This document shows, one piece after another, positions 50,317-58,723 of a stretch of DNA of 64,000 nt (the stretch's first letter is position 1; the number at the start of each line of letters is the position of its first letter). Location of the stretch: assembly GCA_965221145.1 (NCBI GenBank), contig OZ244877.1:5394001-5458000 (forward strand). The letters run 5' to 3'. This DNA is from Bin5 sp965221145 (GTDB lineage: Bacteria; Chloroflexota; Anaerolineae; Caldilineales; Caldilineaceae). A model generated the notes under the pieces. That model had not been told where the DNA came from, ran no database searches, and saw nothing but the letters and a program-made list of their open reading frames with translations. The position numbers and the translations under genes were made by a program.

Positions 50317-50440
50317 TATAATATATGATAATGTCAAATGAAATAATCGCGTATAATATGGCCAAATAGCAAGGCATATGAAGTGATGCTATATTCCCTC
50401 TGCTCGATGTCAGCGTCTGGCATAACATAAGCGTGGCGAC

Positions 50441-52060
50441 GTGCGCACTCTGGATTCGCCTGAACGACAATGGATAGTATGGCAAGTAGACGGCGAATTC
50501 ACCAAGAATCCGGACATCGTGTCTTTGCCTTCAGGGAAGATGCTGTGTGTATTCAATGCCACCGATTTGCACTGGCCAAACGAGTTTTCCCGGATTACCG
50601 TCATAGAGAGTTTGGATCGGGGCCGAACCTGGGGGCGACCGCGTGTTGTCCATGAGACATACCCTGGCCGCGGTGATGAACGCTGGGTAACGCCCAGGTT
50701 GAGCCTGCTGCGGGATGGCCGCCTGGTGATTATCTGCGATCAGAACGACCATCGTCACATGCACGAGCGCCAATCACCCGGGATCTATGCTTGGTGGAGC
50801 AACGACGGAGGAGAGAGTTGGGATGGCCCCTCCCTTACCGGTATTCCTGGCATTGAACCGGACCGAGTGCGGGAACTGGCCGATGGCACACTGTTGGTCG
50901 GAACACAGTACACGCGCGCGTCCACGTATAAGCTGGCTGAGGCCGTCCTGCGTTCCACGGAAGGAGGGCAGACGTGGGGCGGATTGTCCGTCATCGCCAG
51001 CGATGCCGTTCATAACTACTGTGAGGGGGCGATCATCTCCCTTCAATCCGGGTGCCTGGTCTGCATTATGCGTGAAAACAATCACAACAACTATCCATCC
51101 TACCTCTCATTCTCGAACGACCAGGGGCATACATGGACGAAACCGGTGGAGGCGCCATTTGCCGGCGACCGGCCCTTTGCCGGTCAGCTGGCGGACGGGC
51201 GGACGCTCGTTACGTATCGCAATCAGGCCGGTCAACCGGGACTGTACGCCTGGCTGGGCGATATCGAGACCGAACACGGCTACAAAGTGGCCAAATCGGG
51301 CGCCAGTGCCACGCACGGCGTTCGCAACGCACCTGCAGCGAACCGTGATGCGATACCCCGGAGTGACCTTGGCGTCAGCCTCGAAAGCGACTGCCTCAAG
51401 CTGCAAAACGGACCGGATAGTGTGGCTCGGTATATGCTGTTGCCGCCTGAGAGTTTTACCAGTGAGGTTCGCTTTGAATGCGACATTCAGGTGGAGGGTT
51501 CTGCCAACATACCGGCAGCGACAATCCAAATCGCCCGAATCGGGCTGCAGTTGGCAATTGCGCCGGATAAGCTGAGCGCAGGAGGATATGAAAGACGAAA
51601 CCACCCGTCTTTCCATCGCAAACTGGATATGCGGCGAAAGCGGCGCTTGAGCATCCGAAGTAGCGGCGGCTTGCTGGAAATCCTAGTCGACGGAGAGGTC
51701 CAGTTACCCACGCTGGTGCTGCGAGAGACGTTTTGGGATCGTTCTTTCTTTGGCAATGGTCCGGACCATGAGGGGACGGCAAAATGGTTCCGGGCAGAGT
51801 ACACGGTGAACAACCCGACGGAACCTACCCACAGTTGGCAGTGGGATGCGAAGAGCGGGCAGTTTCCGAATCAATATGAGTTCGATCGCTGGCTGGAGAT
51901 CGACTACAATTCAAATCCTCGCCCAGACCACGGATATTCCAGTTGGATCCAATTCCCCGATGGAGAGATCTTTCTTATCGATTACACCAACGAAGAATCA
52001 CCACCAGGTAAGGCGCTGCTTAAAGGATATCGCCTCCACGCAGAAGATTTCGACGGTTAA
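50441..52060 (+). CDS. Sialidase-like propeller protein with C-terminal beta-sandwich
   Basis: 539 residues starting with GTG at 50441 (no ATG or strong ribosome site nearby, so the start is uncertain). Four Asp boxes: SLDRGRTW, SNDGGESW, STEGGQTW and SNDQGHTW. RITVIESLD and NYCEGAIISLQSGCLV are typical propeller strands. Residues 310-450 read like a concanavalin-type insertion (SEVRFECDIQVEGSA, RRKRRLSIRSSGGLLEILVDGEVQLPT in part), after which propeller-like sequence resumes (HGYSSWIQFPDGEIFLIDYT). Only sizeable plus-strand gene of the right half. Predicted to act on terminal sugars; no signal peptide seen. Confidence 0.8.
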   Translation: MRTLDSPERQWIVWQVDGEFTKNPDIVSLPSGKMLCVFNATDLHWPNEFSRITVIESLDRGRTWGRPRVVHETYPGRGDERWVTPRLSLLRDGRLVIICDQNDHRHMHERQSPGIYAWWSNDGGESWDGPSLTGIPGIEPDRVRELADGTLLVGTQYTRASTYKLAEAVLRSTEGGQTWGGLSVIASDAVHNYCEGAIISLQSGCLVCIMRENNHNNYPSYLSFSNDQGHTWTKPVEAPFAGDRPFAGQLADGRTLVTYRNQAGQPGLYAWLGDIETEHGYKVAKSGASATHGVRNAPAANRDAIPRSDLGVSLESDCLKLQNGPDSVARYMLLPPESFTSEVRFECDIQVEGSANIPAATIQIARIGLQLAIAPDKLSAGGYERRNHPSFHRKLDMRRKRRLSIRSSGGLLEILVDGEVQLPTLVLRETFWDRSFFGNGPDHEGTAKWFRAEYTVNNPTEPTHSWQWDAKSGQFPNQYEFDRWLEIDYNSNPRPDHGYSSWIQFPDGEIFLIDYTNEESPPGKALLKGYRLHAEDFDG

Positions 52061-52316
52061 CTGCAATCGTATAGAGAAAGGAACTGCAATTCCATCCACA
52101 TTGGGACGCAAATCCTCAGAAGAGATCCAAGTGTCAACACTGGAATGATTGGCTGCGGACTTGAACACCTTTCGCAGCGGCCATCGGGTGGACGTGGGCC
52201 AGACGGCTGAGGTTAAGGACCCCATGTCATTGCCTGAAGAACGCCAGGGCCACTTGCGATGTAATCTCCAGCAATGCTGCCATCACCAGAGATGGCTCTG
52301 GGGCGCAAACCCCGCC

Positions 52317-53927
52317 TCAACGATAACGGACGTGCAATTCGAGCTTTTCGATGAGAATTTCTTCGTGAGCGTCGGGCGGTCGGGCGGTCACTCGCACGCT
52401 CACCAGATTCTCGCCTACCGCAAGCATCCGTGGTTCTACCGCAAAGACCAACCAGCCATCCTTGACGCGAGCCGGCCCGAGCGGAGAGTTGTTGATGCGC
52501 GCCTCAATGAGTCTCTCGATTCCACTTGCCGGCGGGCTGTTCCGGTAAGGTGTTGCATGGGCAAAGTCGGCAACGACAACCGTTTCCAGGCGACGCGAGT
52601 CGGGTAGCTCGTTGGCGGAAGAATCGGACAGCACGATTCGCAGTGTAATCTCTCCGATGCTGTCGGCGACCGCATTGACATCGTCCGCCACATAGAGCGG
52701 TAGCAATGTGTCTGCCTTTCCGTCATTGGCGAGCGGAGTAGGCAGTGGCGCAAACATGTTGGTGTTGAAATACATCTGCCGGGGCGTGTTCCACGCTTCC
52801 GGGTTTGGCACGACGCTTTCATGATGTCCGCCGCCTCGCCGCTCGACGTAGAAAACCCTGTCCGAACCCTCGAGTGTCTCTTGACTTCCAATTTCACGGT
52901 AGATCTGGCGCTGGACATCCCACCGTTCTTTTGCCGGCAAACCCAGCCGTGCCGCTCTCTCTTCTGGCGCAGAGAAGCAGAGATTGAACGTATGAATGCC
53001 ATCCGCCCCCTTGCTCCACCAATTGGCAGTCACGCCGCGATACACCTCAATCGGGGCACCGTGATACCCATCTGAAGAGTGGTGGTCATCCCAGGAAGGA
53101 TAGACCTTGATGCCCGTCCCCGCGGCAATCCGGCTGAACGCTTCGACATCCACGTCGGACGAGCGACAACCGGGCACCAGGATGTCGACCAGCCTTTCGC
53201 CAGCCCACCGCTCCACATCAATGCCGTCAAAATGGCATCCCATGATGTTCTCCGGCACGCGAGCCGCCAGAAGAAACGGCCGGCCCCGTTCCCGCCCGAT
53301 CTCAAGGAGCAGCAGGCGAACTGAACGCATAAACTCTGTCAACAGGTCGCGGTTCTTCCACTGCTCACCTGCCGGAAACAGCACGGGAACCCGGGCGAAA
53401 TCGATCTGGATGCCGTCAAAGTCGTACATCTGCGCGACCTCTTCCAGGATGCGCAGTTTATAGTCGCGTACCTCCTCTTTGGCGAAGTTCCAGAAGGAAT
53501 ACCATGTATGAATCAGCCAGTCCGGGTGTTCGACCTTCATTGGGGTCAACGCTGGAGGCCCGCTGTCGTTGTCGGAGCCATTGATGCGGTACGAAAGGAA
53601 CACCTCTTTGCCCCGCCTTTTCGTTTCGTCCAGGAAGAGCAATATGGGGTCGATCCCCGCCTCCCGCCACCTCCCGAAAACCGGGTGCTGCGGCGGCAGA
53701 ATCCGACTTGGGTAAGGCGCTGTATTCCCTTCCCCCCATTCATACCAGACACTGTCTATCTGGTTAGGCGTCTCATCGAATGGGGACAGGAAATGCGCTT
53801 TCACCTCGTCCACCTGCTCTGGATTCACTTCCTCGACGTAAAACTGGCAGATGTCATATTGAAAAATGATCCGTCTGCGGCGGTTGACCGCCTCGATATG
53901 TTCCTTACTTAGCTTGATGCTGTTCAT
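52317..53927 (-). CDS. GHL10-like TIM-barrel protein (glycoside hydrolase-like)
   Basis: 536 residues from the Met at 53927, chosen for the AGGA about 8 bases before it. The central part reads like the GHL10/YngK type: KRRGKEVFLSYRINGSD near 100, YDFDGIQIDFARVPVLFP near 170, and VDILVPGCRSSDVDVEAF near 245, with acidic residues at the ends of barrel strands. The C-terminal 150 residues form a beta-rich domain (ITLRIVLSDSSANE, GENLVSVRVTARP). Last gene of a long minus-strand operon. The spacer 52061-52316 shows no recognised gene. Confidence 0.68.
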   Translation of the reverse strand: MNSIKLSKEHIEAVNRRRRIIFQYDICQFYVEEVNPEQVDEVKAHFLSPFDETPNQIDSVWYEWGEGNTAPYPSRILPPQHPVFGRWREAGIDPILLFLDETKRRGKEVFLSYRINGSDNDSGPPALTPMKVEHPDWLIHTWYSFWNFAKEEVRDYKLRILEEVAQMYDFDGIQIDFARVPVLFPAGEQWKNRDLLTEFMRSVRLLLLEIGRERGRPFLLAARVPENIMGCHFDGIDVERWAGERLVDILVPGCRSSDVDVEAFSRIAAGTGIKVYPSWDDHHSSDGYHGAPIEVYRGVTANWWSKGADGIHTFNLCFSAPEERAARLGLPAKERWDVQRQIYREIGSQETLEGSDRVFYVERRGGGHHESVVPNPEAWNTPRQMYFNTNMFAPLPTPLANDGKADTLLPLYVADDVNAVADSIGEITLRIVLSDSSANELPDSRRLETVVVADFAHATPYRNSPPASGIERLIEARINNSPLGPARVKDGWLVFAVEPRMLAVGENLVSVRVTARPPDAHEEILIEKLELHVRYR

Positions 53928-53948
53928 AGCCGCTATCCTAACCATGTC

Positions 53949-55616
53949 TCAGGCCGCCTCGTAGGGATTGTGTTCGTCCATGACGAGGCCACCCATGCTG
54001 TACAAGGGCAGCACACGATACGCGGGCCATTCGTCCGGCGCCCAACCCGCCAACTCCTCCTTGTGCCCCAGACGCCGCACCATGCTCCATTCGTCCTTGA
54101 AGCCCGAACGGCTTGTCGTATTGGCATCCCAGAACGCCAGTCCATCCACCCCTTCGGCGTAGAACGCCAGCGCCTTCTCGCGATACTCGGCTGGGGACTG
54201 GCGGCGCGGCATGACCTCCGGGTACACTTTGCACTCGGTGCCGCGCGTCATCCTGACATATGCGGCGATGTCCACATCCATGACATTGTGCAAGGGATAG
54301 GGGAGGATGAAGTCGACCAGTCCCTCCTGCGCCCAGGTTGCCGCATCCAGGCCCTGTGTGAGGTTCAGCGCTTCATTGTTGAGCACGTATGCTGACACCT
54401 GCACCGTGCGCCCCTGCTGTGCGCCGACTTGGTCCATCTCGCGGCGGAGCGCGCGCATGAAGTCGTTCATGACACCGGCCTTGAAGCGCAGCCAGCGCGG
54501 GTCATCCTCCGGCAGGTTGCGTGGATCCTGGCCGTAGGTTTGGCGGAAGCCGTCGAGCATGGGCTGTTCGTAGAGGAGGCAGGGGAGTCCGCGCACGAAG
54601 CCGAGGTTAATGCCGTCGGCGCCGCGTTCGGCCACTTCGCGGAAGAGCGCGAGCAGGAAGTTGCGCACGCCGGGGAAAGCGTAGCTCATGCGGGTGACGG
54701 CGCGGCCGGAGCGGCTGACGCAGCGCCACTGGGGATGTTGATAGTAGAACTTGCTCTCAAAGCCGTGATTGGGCGGGTAGACCCATCCGCCCACGAGGTA
54801 CATGCCGTGGAGTTCGAGGCCGAAGCTGTGCGCGTGCTCGATCACAGTCGTGAGCGGGTCAACGCCCCTGGCCTGCATGGCGCGCATTCCGCCCATCATA
54901 GGACGTCCAAATGATTCCAGAAAATCCCACTCCTCGCGCACGGAAGGCTCACCGACATCAGAAAAGTAATAGGTTTCACTGCCGCTGCCGATGCACCACA
55001 GCAGGGTCCGAAAGTCGGTGTGGCGGTAGTGTTCCACGCCCTCCCGCAACGCCTCTTCCGGCGTCTTGGGATCCAGCCGCCAGGCATCGTCATAGGCGAT
55101 CAGCCGTTTGGTATCGGTGCGTGCCCGCTCGTGCTGGATAGCCGTCACCTCGGCCGCGGTCAGCGGCTCCAACTTCACGTAGGCCAACCCGGCCCGGCGT
55201 CCGCCCCACCGGTCCATCTTTTCGATCAACAGTTCCTGGCCGCTGAGATCGGCGCACAGCCAGAACGCCTCCCTGAGCGTGGCAAACCCCGAATGCCACT
55301 CGGAATCGGTCGGAGACGGCCTGTCTGTGATCACAGGCGTGAAGCAGGGATCACCGCTGAGCCTGACCCTGACCGAACTGTCCGTCCAGTCGGTCCAGAC
55401 GCCCAAATGGATGGCATGCCACCCCTGCGCATCCAGGGCCAGCGTCAGCGCCGGCGCCGAACACTCGGCATCGGCCACCAGCATCGTGCCTGACATACCC
55501 TCGGCCTCGTAGGGGATCGTTTGCCAGCGGTTCTGCCTGGGGGTAGGCGATAGGGCCGCGCCCGGCAGACATCCGCTGAGATCAGAAATGTAGATTGCAG
55601 AGCGTTCTTCAGCCAT
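53949..55616 (-). CDS. GHL10-like TIM-barrel protein with N-terminal beta domain, duplicate 1
   Basis: 555 residues from the Met at 55616 (MAEERSAIYISDLSG), which overlaps the preceding PhyH gene by 8 bases. The N-terminal 180 residues are beta-rich (HAIHLGVWTDWTDSSVRVRL). The TIM-barrel part has AHSFGLELHGMYLVGGWVYPP near 270, RGADGINLGFVRGLPCLL near 340 and VDFILPYPLHNVMDVDIAAY near 430. Nearly identical to the gene at 58724-60379 over the C-terminal 300 residues, but different around residues 205-265. Probable glycan-active enzyme; no signal peptide. Confidence 0.7.
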   Translation of the reverse strand: MAEERSAIYISDLSGCLPGAALSPTPRQNRWQTIPYEAEGMSGTMLVADAECSAPALTLALDAQGWHAIHLGVWTDWTDSSVRVRLSGDPCFTPVITDRPSPTDSEWHSGFATLREAFWLCADLSGQELLIEKMDRWGGRRAGLAYVKLEPLTAAEVTAIQHERARTDTKRLIAYDDAWRLDPKTPEEALREGVEHYRHTDFRTLLWCIGSGSETYYFSDVGEPSVREEWDFLESFGRPMMGGMRAMQARGVDPLTTVIEHAHSFGLELHGMYLVGGWVYPPNHGFESKFYYQHPQWRCVSRSGRAVTRMSYAFPGVRNFLLALFREVAERGADGINLGFVRGLPCLLYEQPMLDGFRQTYGQDPRNLPEDDPRWLRFKAGVMNDFMRALRREMDQVGAQQGRTVQVSAYVLNNEALNLTQGLDAATWAQEGLVDFILPYPLHNVMDVDIAAYVRMTRGTECKVYPEVMPRRQSPAEYREKALAFYAEGVDGLAFWDANTTSRSGFKDEWSMVRRLGHKEELAGWAPDEWPAYRVLPLYSMGGLVMDEHNPYEAA

Positions 55617-56535
55617 TGTTATTCTCTTGCTTCGCCAGCAATTCCCTGATATATGCCTCATTGTCAAAGTCGAAGAATCCAAACTCCTGCCTCCGGTCGA
55701 CGAGCCATTCGGTCATCAGTGGGCTGTCTCCCCGGTTCAAATACTCCTCAGGCGTTGGAGTCGAGGGTTTCTTGTTGTTGGACAAGGCAATCTCAACATT
55801 CATCTGCCTGTTGCGCGTGTACTGAAAGCGCATCTCTTTCTCGTGTTGCGCTGTCTTTGGTGAAGCGTAGTAGACAAATGCAAACTGGGGACGACCGGGC
55901 TTTCCGCCGCAACTGGCATGCCAGCAGTTCAGATTGAAGACAATGACATCCCCAGGCTCCGTGCGACAGACAAGACCGGGAAAGTTACGGATATTCTCAG
56001 GATTACCGATTCCCGGCAGTTTGCGTAACGCGTCAAAGAACGGGGGCAGATGGCTTCCCGGAATGACGCGCAACGCCCCGGTCTCACCGTCGAGCGTACC
56101 GGGATAATAGCAAAACTTGCAGCCGAACCGGTGCGTCTTTATGTCGCTCCCGCTTCTGTCGGGATGCCAGCGTGTATCGCCGACAAACAGATTGATGCTA
56201 CTCTCGTGGCCACTGATATCCTCGCCAAAAAGCTGTTTCGCAATCTCATATAGGTGCGGGCGTTCCGGCAGCGAATAGATATACGGAGTGCTGGACCTCG
56301 AAAGATTGACGCCCTGCAATTGCTCGCTCGATTCAGCTGACCTATCAAAAGGCGAATCCTTGTACGTCAGGTTCATGGCATGCAGAAATTCAGCGTTGAT
56401 AGTCTCTATCTCTTCTCCGCTGAAGTGCTGGCGCAACACGACGAAGCCAAACGCGTCAAAAAAGAGGATTTCATCGTCGGTCAGAGATGTTCGTTGGCCG
56501 GCTGCCGGGTTGCCGTCACGCGTTGCTGAATCCAT
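55609..56535 (-). CDS. Phytanoyl-CoA dioxygenase (PhyH) family protein
   Basis: 308 residues, the longest PhyH of the window. The metal motif is DTRWHPDRSGSD (H-x-D) near 130; VIPGSHLPPFFD follows; the distal His is in FNLNCWHASCGGKPGRPQF near 215. The C-terminus is extended by about 35 residues (TPTPEEYLNRGD...). All triad residues are present. It lies directly downstream of the P450 gene (81 bases) and overlaps the GHL10 duplicate by 8 bases, so P450, PhyH and GHL10 are made from one message. Confidence 0.9.
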   Translation of the reverse strand: MDSATRDGNPAAGQRTSLTDDEILFFDAFGFVVLRQHFSGEEIETINAEFLHAMNLTYKDSPFDRSAESSEQLQGVNLSRSSTPYIYSLPERPHLYEIAKQLFGEDISGHESSINLFVGDTRWHPDRSGSDIKTHRFGCKFCYYPGTLDGETGALRVIPGSHLPPFFDALRKLPGIGNPENIRNFPGLVCRTEPGDVIVFNLNCWHASCGGKPGRPQFAFVYYASPKTAQHEKEMRFQYTRNRQMNVEIALSNNKKPSTPTPEEYLNRGDSPLMTEWLVDRRQEFGFFDFDNEAYIRELLAKQENNNG

Positions 56536-56616
56536 TTTCTTCTCCTTATTTTCACTGAAAACCTGGCTTGTCAGAGGTTCAGAATGCTGCTGACGATATA
56601 ATTCCAGCTCTCTAGG

Positions 56617-57867
56617 TCAGAAGATGACCGGCAGTGACTCCGGATTGCGCATGGAACTGTGTACCCGCCATGTCAACGATTCGGTCATCAGTTGCAGCGC
56701 CGGCATACGGCGCAAAATAGTTTCGATTGCGATCTGGCCCTCGAGACGGGCCAGCGGAGCGCCAAGACAGAAATGGATCCCATAGCCGAAGGCCAGGTGC
56801 GGGTTCGGCTGGCGACAGATGTCGAGTCGATCCGGATCAGGGAACTGCGCCGGATCCCGATTTGCCGCGCCCAGCATGGGTAAGACGCGCTGACCCTGGC
56901 GAATCTGCTGGCCGTCCAGCTTGAAATCTTCCCTGGCGACCCGCGTCTGGTGTTGGATCGGACTGTCGTAGCGCAGAAATTCCTCAACAGCCGTGTCGAT
57001 TAACGCAGGATCGGCCTGCAACGTTCGCCTCTGATCAGGATTTCGCAGCAGGGCCAGCAAGCCATTTCCAATCAGGCTCAAGGTTGTTTCGTGCCCGGCC
57101 ACGAGCAGAAAGACACACATCCCGAACATCTCCTCCTCACTCAGCCTGTCACCTTCTTCCTCGACGCTCAAGAGGGCGCTGATCAGGTCGTCTCGAGGAT
57201 GCTGACGACGTTGCGTGAAGATGTTGCGCAAGTAGCCCTTCAGCGCGGACACGCCCTGCTGGGCGCGCCGGGCGACATCCACCCTGGGGCGTCCAGTCCC
57301 CAAGAACGCCATAATGTCGTTGGACCATTGCTTGAACTGATCGCGGTCCTCAGGCGGCAATCCGAGCATCTCGGCAATCACAATGGCTGGCAGGGGAAAG
57401 GCGAAATCTGCGATCACGTCCATCTGGCCAGCGTCTTGGACCCGATCGAGCAGATCGTCCACGATCGCCTGAATCTGTGGACGCAGACCCCTTATCATGC
57501 GCGGCGTGAACGCATTGCTGACCAGCGCCCGCAGCCGGGTATGATCCGGTGGATCGATAAACCCCATCCACGTCGAGATATGGTTCTGGAGCGCCTGTAT
57601 CTCCGGCTGCACGGCATCAGGTAGTTGTTTCACAGCCGCGGAAATACGTGTGCCCGAAATCAGACGCGGATCGCGCAGCGCAGCCTCAGCGTCGCAATAG
57701 CGGGTGAGCAACCACGCTCCCATGGCCTCGCTCCAATAGACAGGAGCCTCGGAGCGGAGCTGATGGTAAAACCGATAGGGATTCGCCAGATACACAGGCG
57801 TGAGCAGATGCCGGTCGAAAGTCGTATCGATTGTGATCTCGTCACCTGTTGATTCAAACGGTCTCAA
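56617..57867 (-). CDS. Cytochrome P450
   Basis: 416-residue soluble bacterial P450 (CYP107-like layout). I-helix VAGHETTLSLIGNGLL near 250, ExxR-type EFLRYDSPIQHQTRVARED near 285-305, and the haem loop FGYGIHFCLGAPLAR with the ligand Cys at about residue 367. No membrane anchor, so it would depend on soluble ferredoxin partners, none of which is in the window. Its start overlaps the upstream PhyH stop by 14 bases and another PhyH follows, placing a P450 between two 2-oxoglutarate oxygenases. Hydroxylates or demethylates an unknown organic compound. Confidence 0.95.
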   Translation of the reverse strand: MRPFESTGDEITIDTTFDRHLLTPVYLANPYRFYHQLRSEAPVYWSEAMGAWLLTRYCDAEAALRDPRLISGTRISAAVKQLPDAVQPEIQALQNHISTWMGFIDPPDHTRLRALVSNAFTPRMIRGLRPQIQAIVDDLLDRVQDAGQMDVIADFAFPLPAIVIAEMLGLPPEDRDQFKQWSNDIMAFLGTGRPRVDVARRAQQGVSALKGYLRNIFTQRRQHPRDDLISALLSVEEEGDRLSEEEMFGMCVFLLVAGHETTLSLIGNGLLALLRNPDQRRTLQADPALIDTAVEEFLRYDSPIQHQTRVAREDFKLDGQQIRQGQRVLPMLGAANRDPAQFPDPDRLDICRQPNPHLAFGYGIHFCLGAPLARLEGQIAIETILRRMPALQLMTESLTWRVHSSMRNPESLPVIF

Positions 57868-58672
57868 TGAACTCCCACCGCCGCAACCAATCTATCCACC
57901 GTTGACGTTTAGGACTTTTGTGAGGATTTTCGATCCACTGGGGAGGGTGCTGCGGTTCTTTCCAATCGAGACCCTCGTGGACTTGACGAACGATGTTCAC
58001 CATCTCTCGGTTCGCCGCCTCTTCCTCGGGGGACTTGGGGTTGTTGTAATACATGATCGAGCACATGCGGCGGTCCGTTGTGCCACCCCAACTGGCGTGC
58101 CATAGTCGAAAGTTGAATGCAATCAGATCACCCGGCTCCGATTGGCACACATGGGCGGGAAACTGGCTGACGTCAAGCCCCGTCTCCGCGGTCTTACCCC
58201 GGTTGGAATCCTTCCTCTTGACGCGATACAGGTCATCGTGCAGGGGGCTTTTGTGTGAACCCGGGATGACCCGCAAAGCGCCGCTGTTGCCGTCCAGCGC
58301 CTGTAGATAGCACGCAAACTTGACACCCTGCATATGAGGGTCATGCGTATCTGGATGCCACTCGGTCCGGTCGCCGGCGAAGTGATTGCCATTGGAAGCA
58401 ACGCCGACCACGTCTTCGTCGAAAAGTTGCTCTGCCACCCCACAGATGCGCGAATCTTCCAGCAGCCCGGCCAGGAACGGCGTCTCCGGCCCCATGTTGG
58501 GCCAGTTCAACTGTCTGCGCCTGCCGACAGGTGAATCCATCAGGCGGCTGGTTTTCGTCAATCCCTTTTCATACTCAGTATTCATGATCTCGACTTCGTT
58601 CGGACTGAACACATTGCGCAAATGCAAGAATCCAAAGGTTTCAAAATGAATGACCTGTTGTTGTGTAAGCAT
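57854..58672 (-). CDS. Phytanoyl-CoA dioxygenase (PhyH) family protein
   Basis: 272 residues from the Met at 58672 (MLTQQQVIHFETFGFLHLRN), preceded by GAGGAA 5 bases upstream; an earlier in-frame Met lacks this. Metal motif RTEWHPDTHDP (H-x-D) near 125, VIPGSHKSP, distal His in FNFRLWHASWGG near 205, then DRRMCSIMYYN. It begins 51 bases after the GHL10 duplicate 2 stop, and its end overlaps the P450 start by 14 bases, so oxygenases and GHL10 proteins alternate in this operon. Confidence 0.9.
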   Translation of the reverse strand: MLTQQQVIHFETFGFLHLRNVFSPNEVEIMNTEYEKGLTKTSRLMDSPVGRRRQLNWPNMGPETPFLAGLLEDSRICGVAEQLFDEDVVGVASNGNHFAGDRTEWHPDTHDPHMQGVKFACYLQALDGNSGALRVIPGSHKSPLHDDLYRVKRKDSNRGKTAETGLDVSQFPAHVCQSEPGDLIAFNFRLWHASWGGTTDRRMCSIMYYNNPKSPEEEAANREMVNIVRQVHEGLDWKEPQHPPQWIENPHKSPKRQRWIDWLRRWEFIETV

Positions 58673-58723
58673 GAATTCCTCGCTTTCCAATTGAATTGTT
58701 CTCAAATGGCCCCATGCCGCGTC

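Larger units (their letters stand above)
49648..50440. other. Intergenic region with a MITE and A/T microsatellite
   Basis: Contains the dispersed motif CCCCAAATCTGGGATGCACC (49993 on), a TATAATATAATATAATAT stretch at 50064-50081, the MITE copy 50082-50316, and a TATAAT at 50356-50361 upstream of the plus-strand sialidase. No gene. Confidence 0.7.

Noticed and set aside
52149..52316. Remnant of an oxidoreductase gene after the sialidase
   Set aside because: A short MIGCG-like reading appears, but the frame is lost at once and nothing else supports it.
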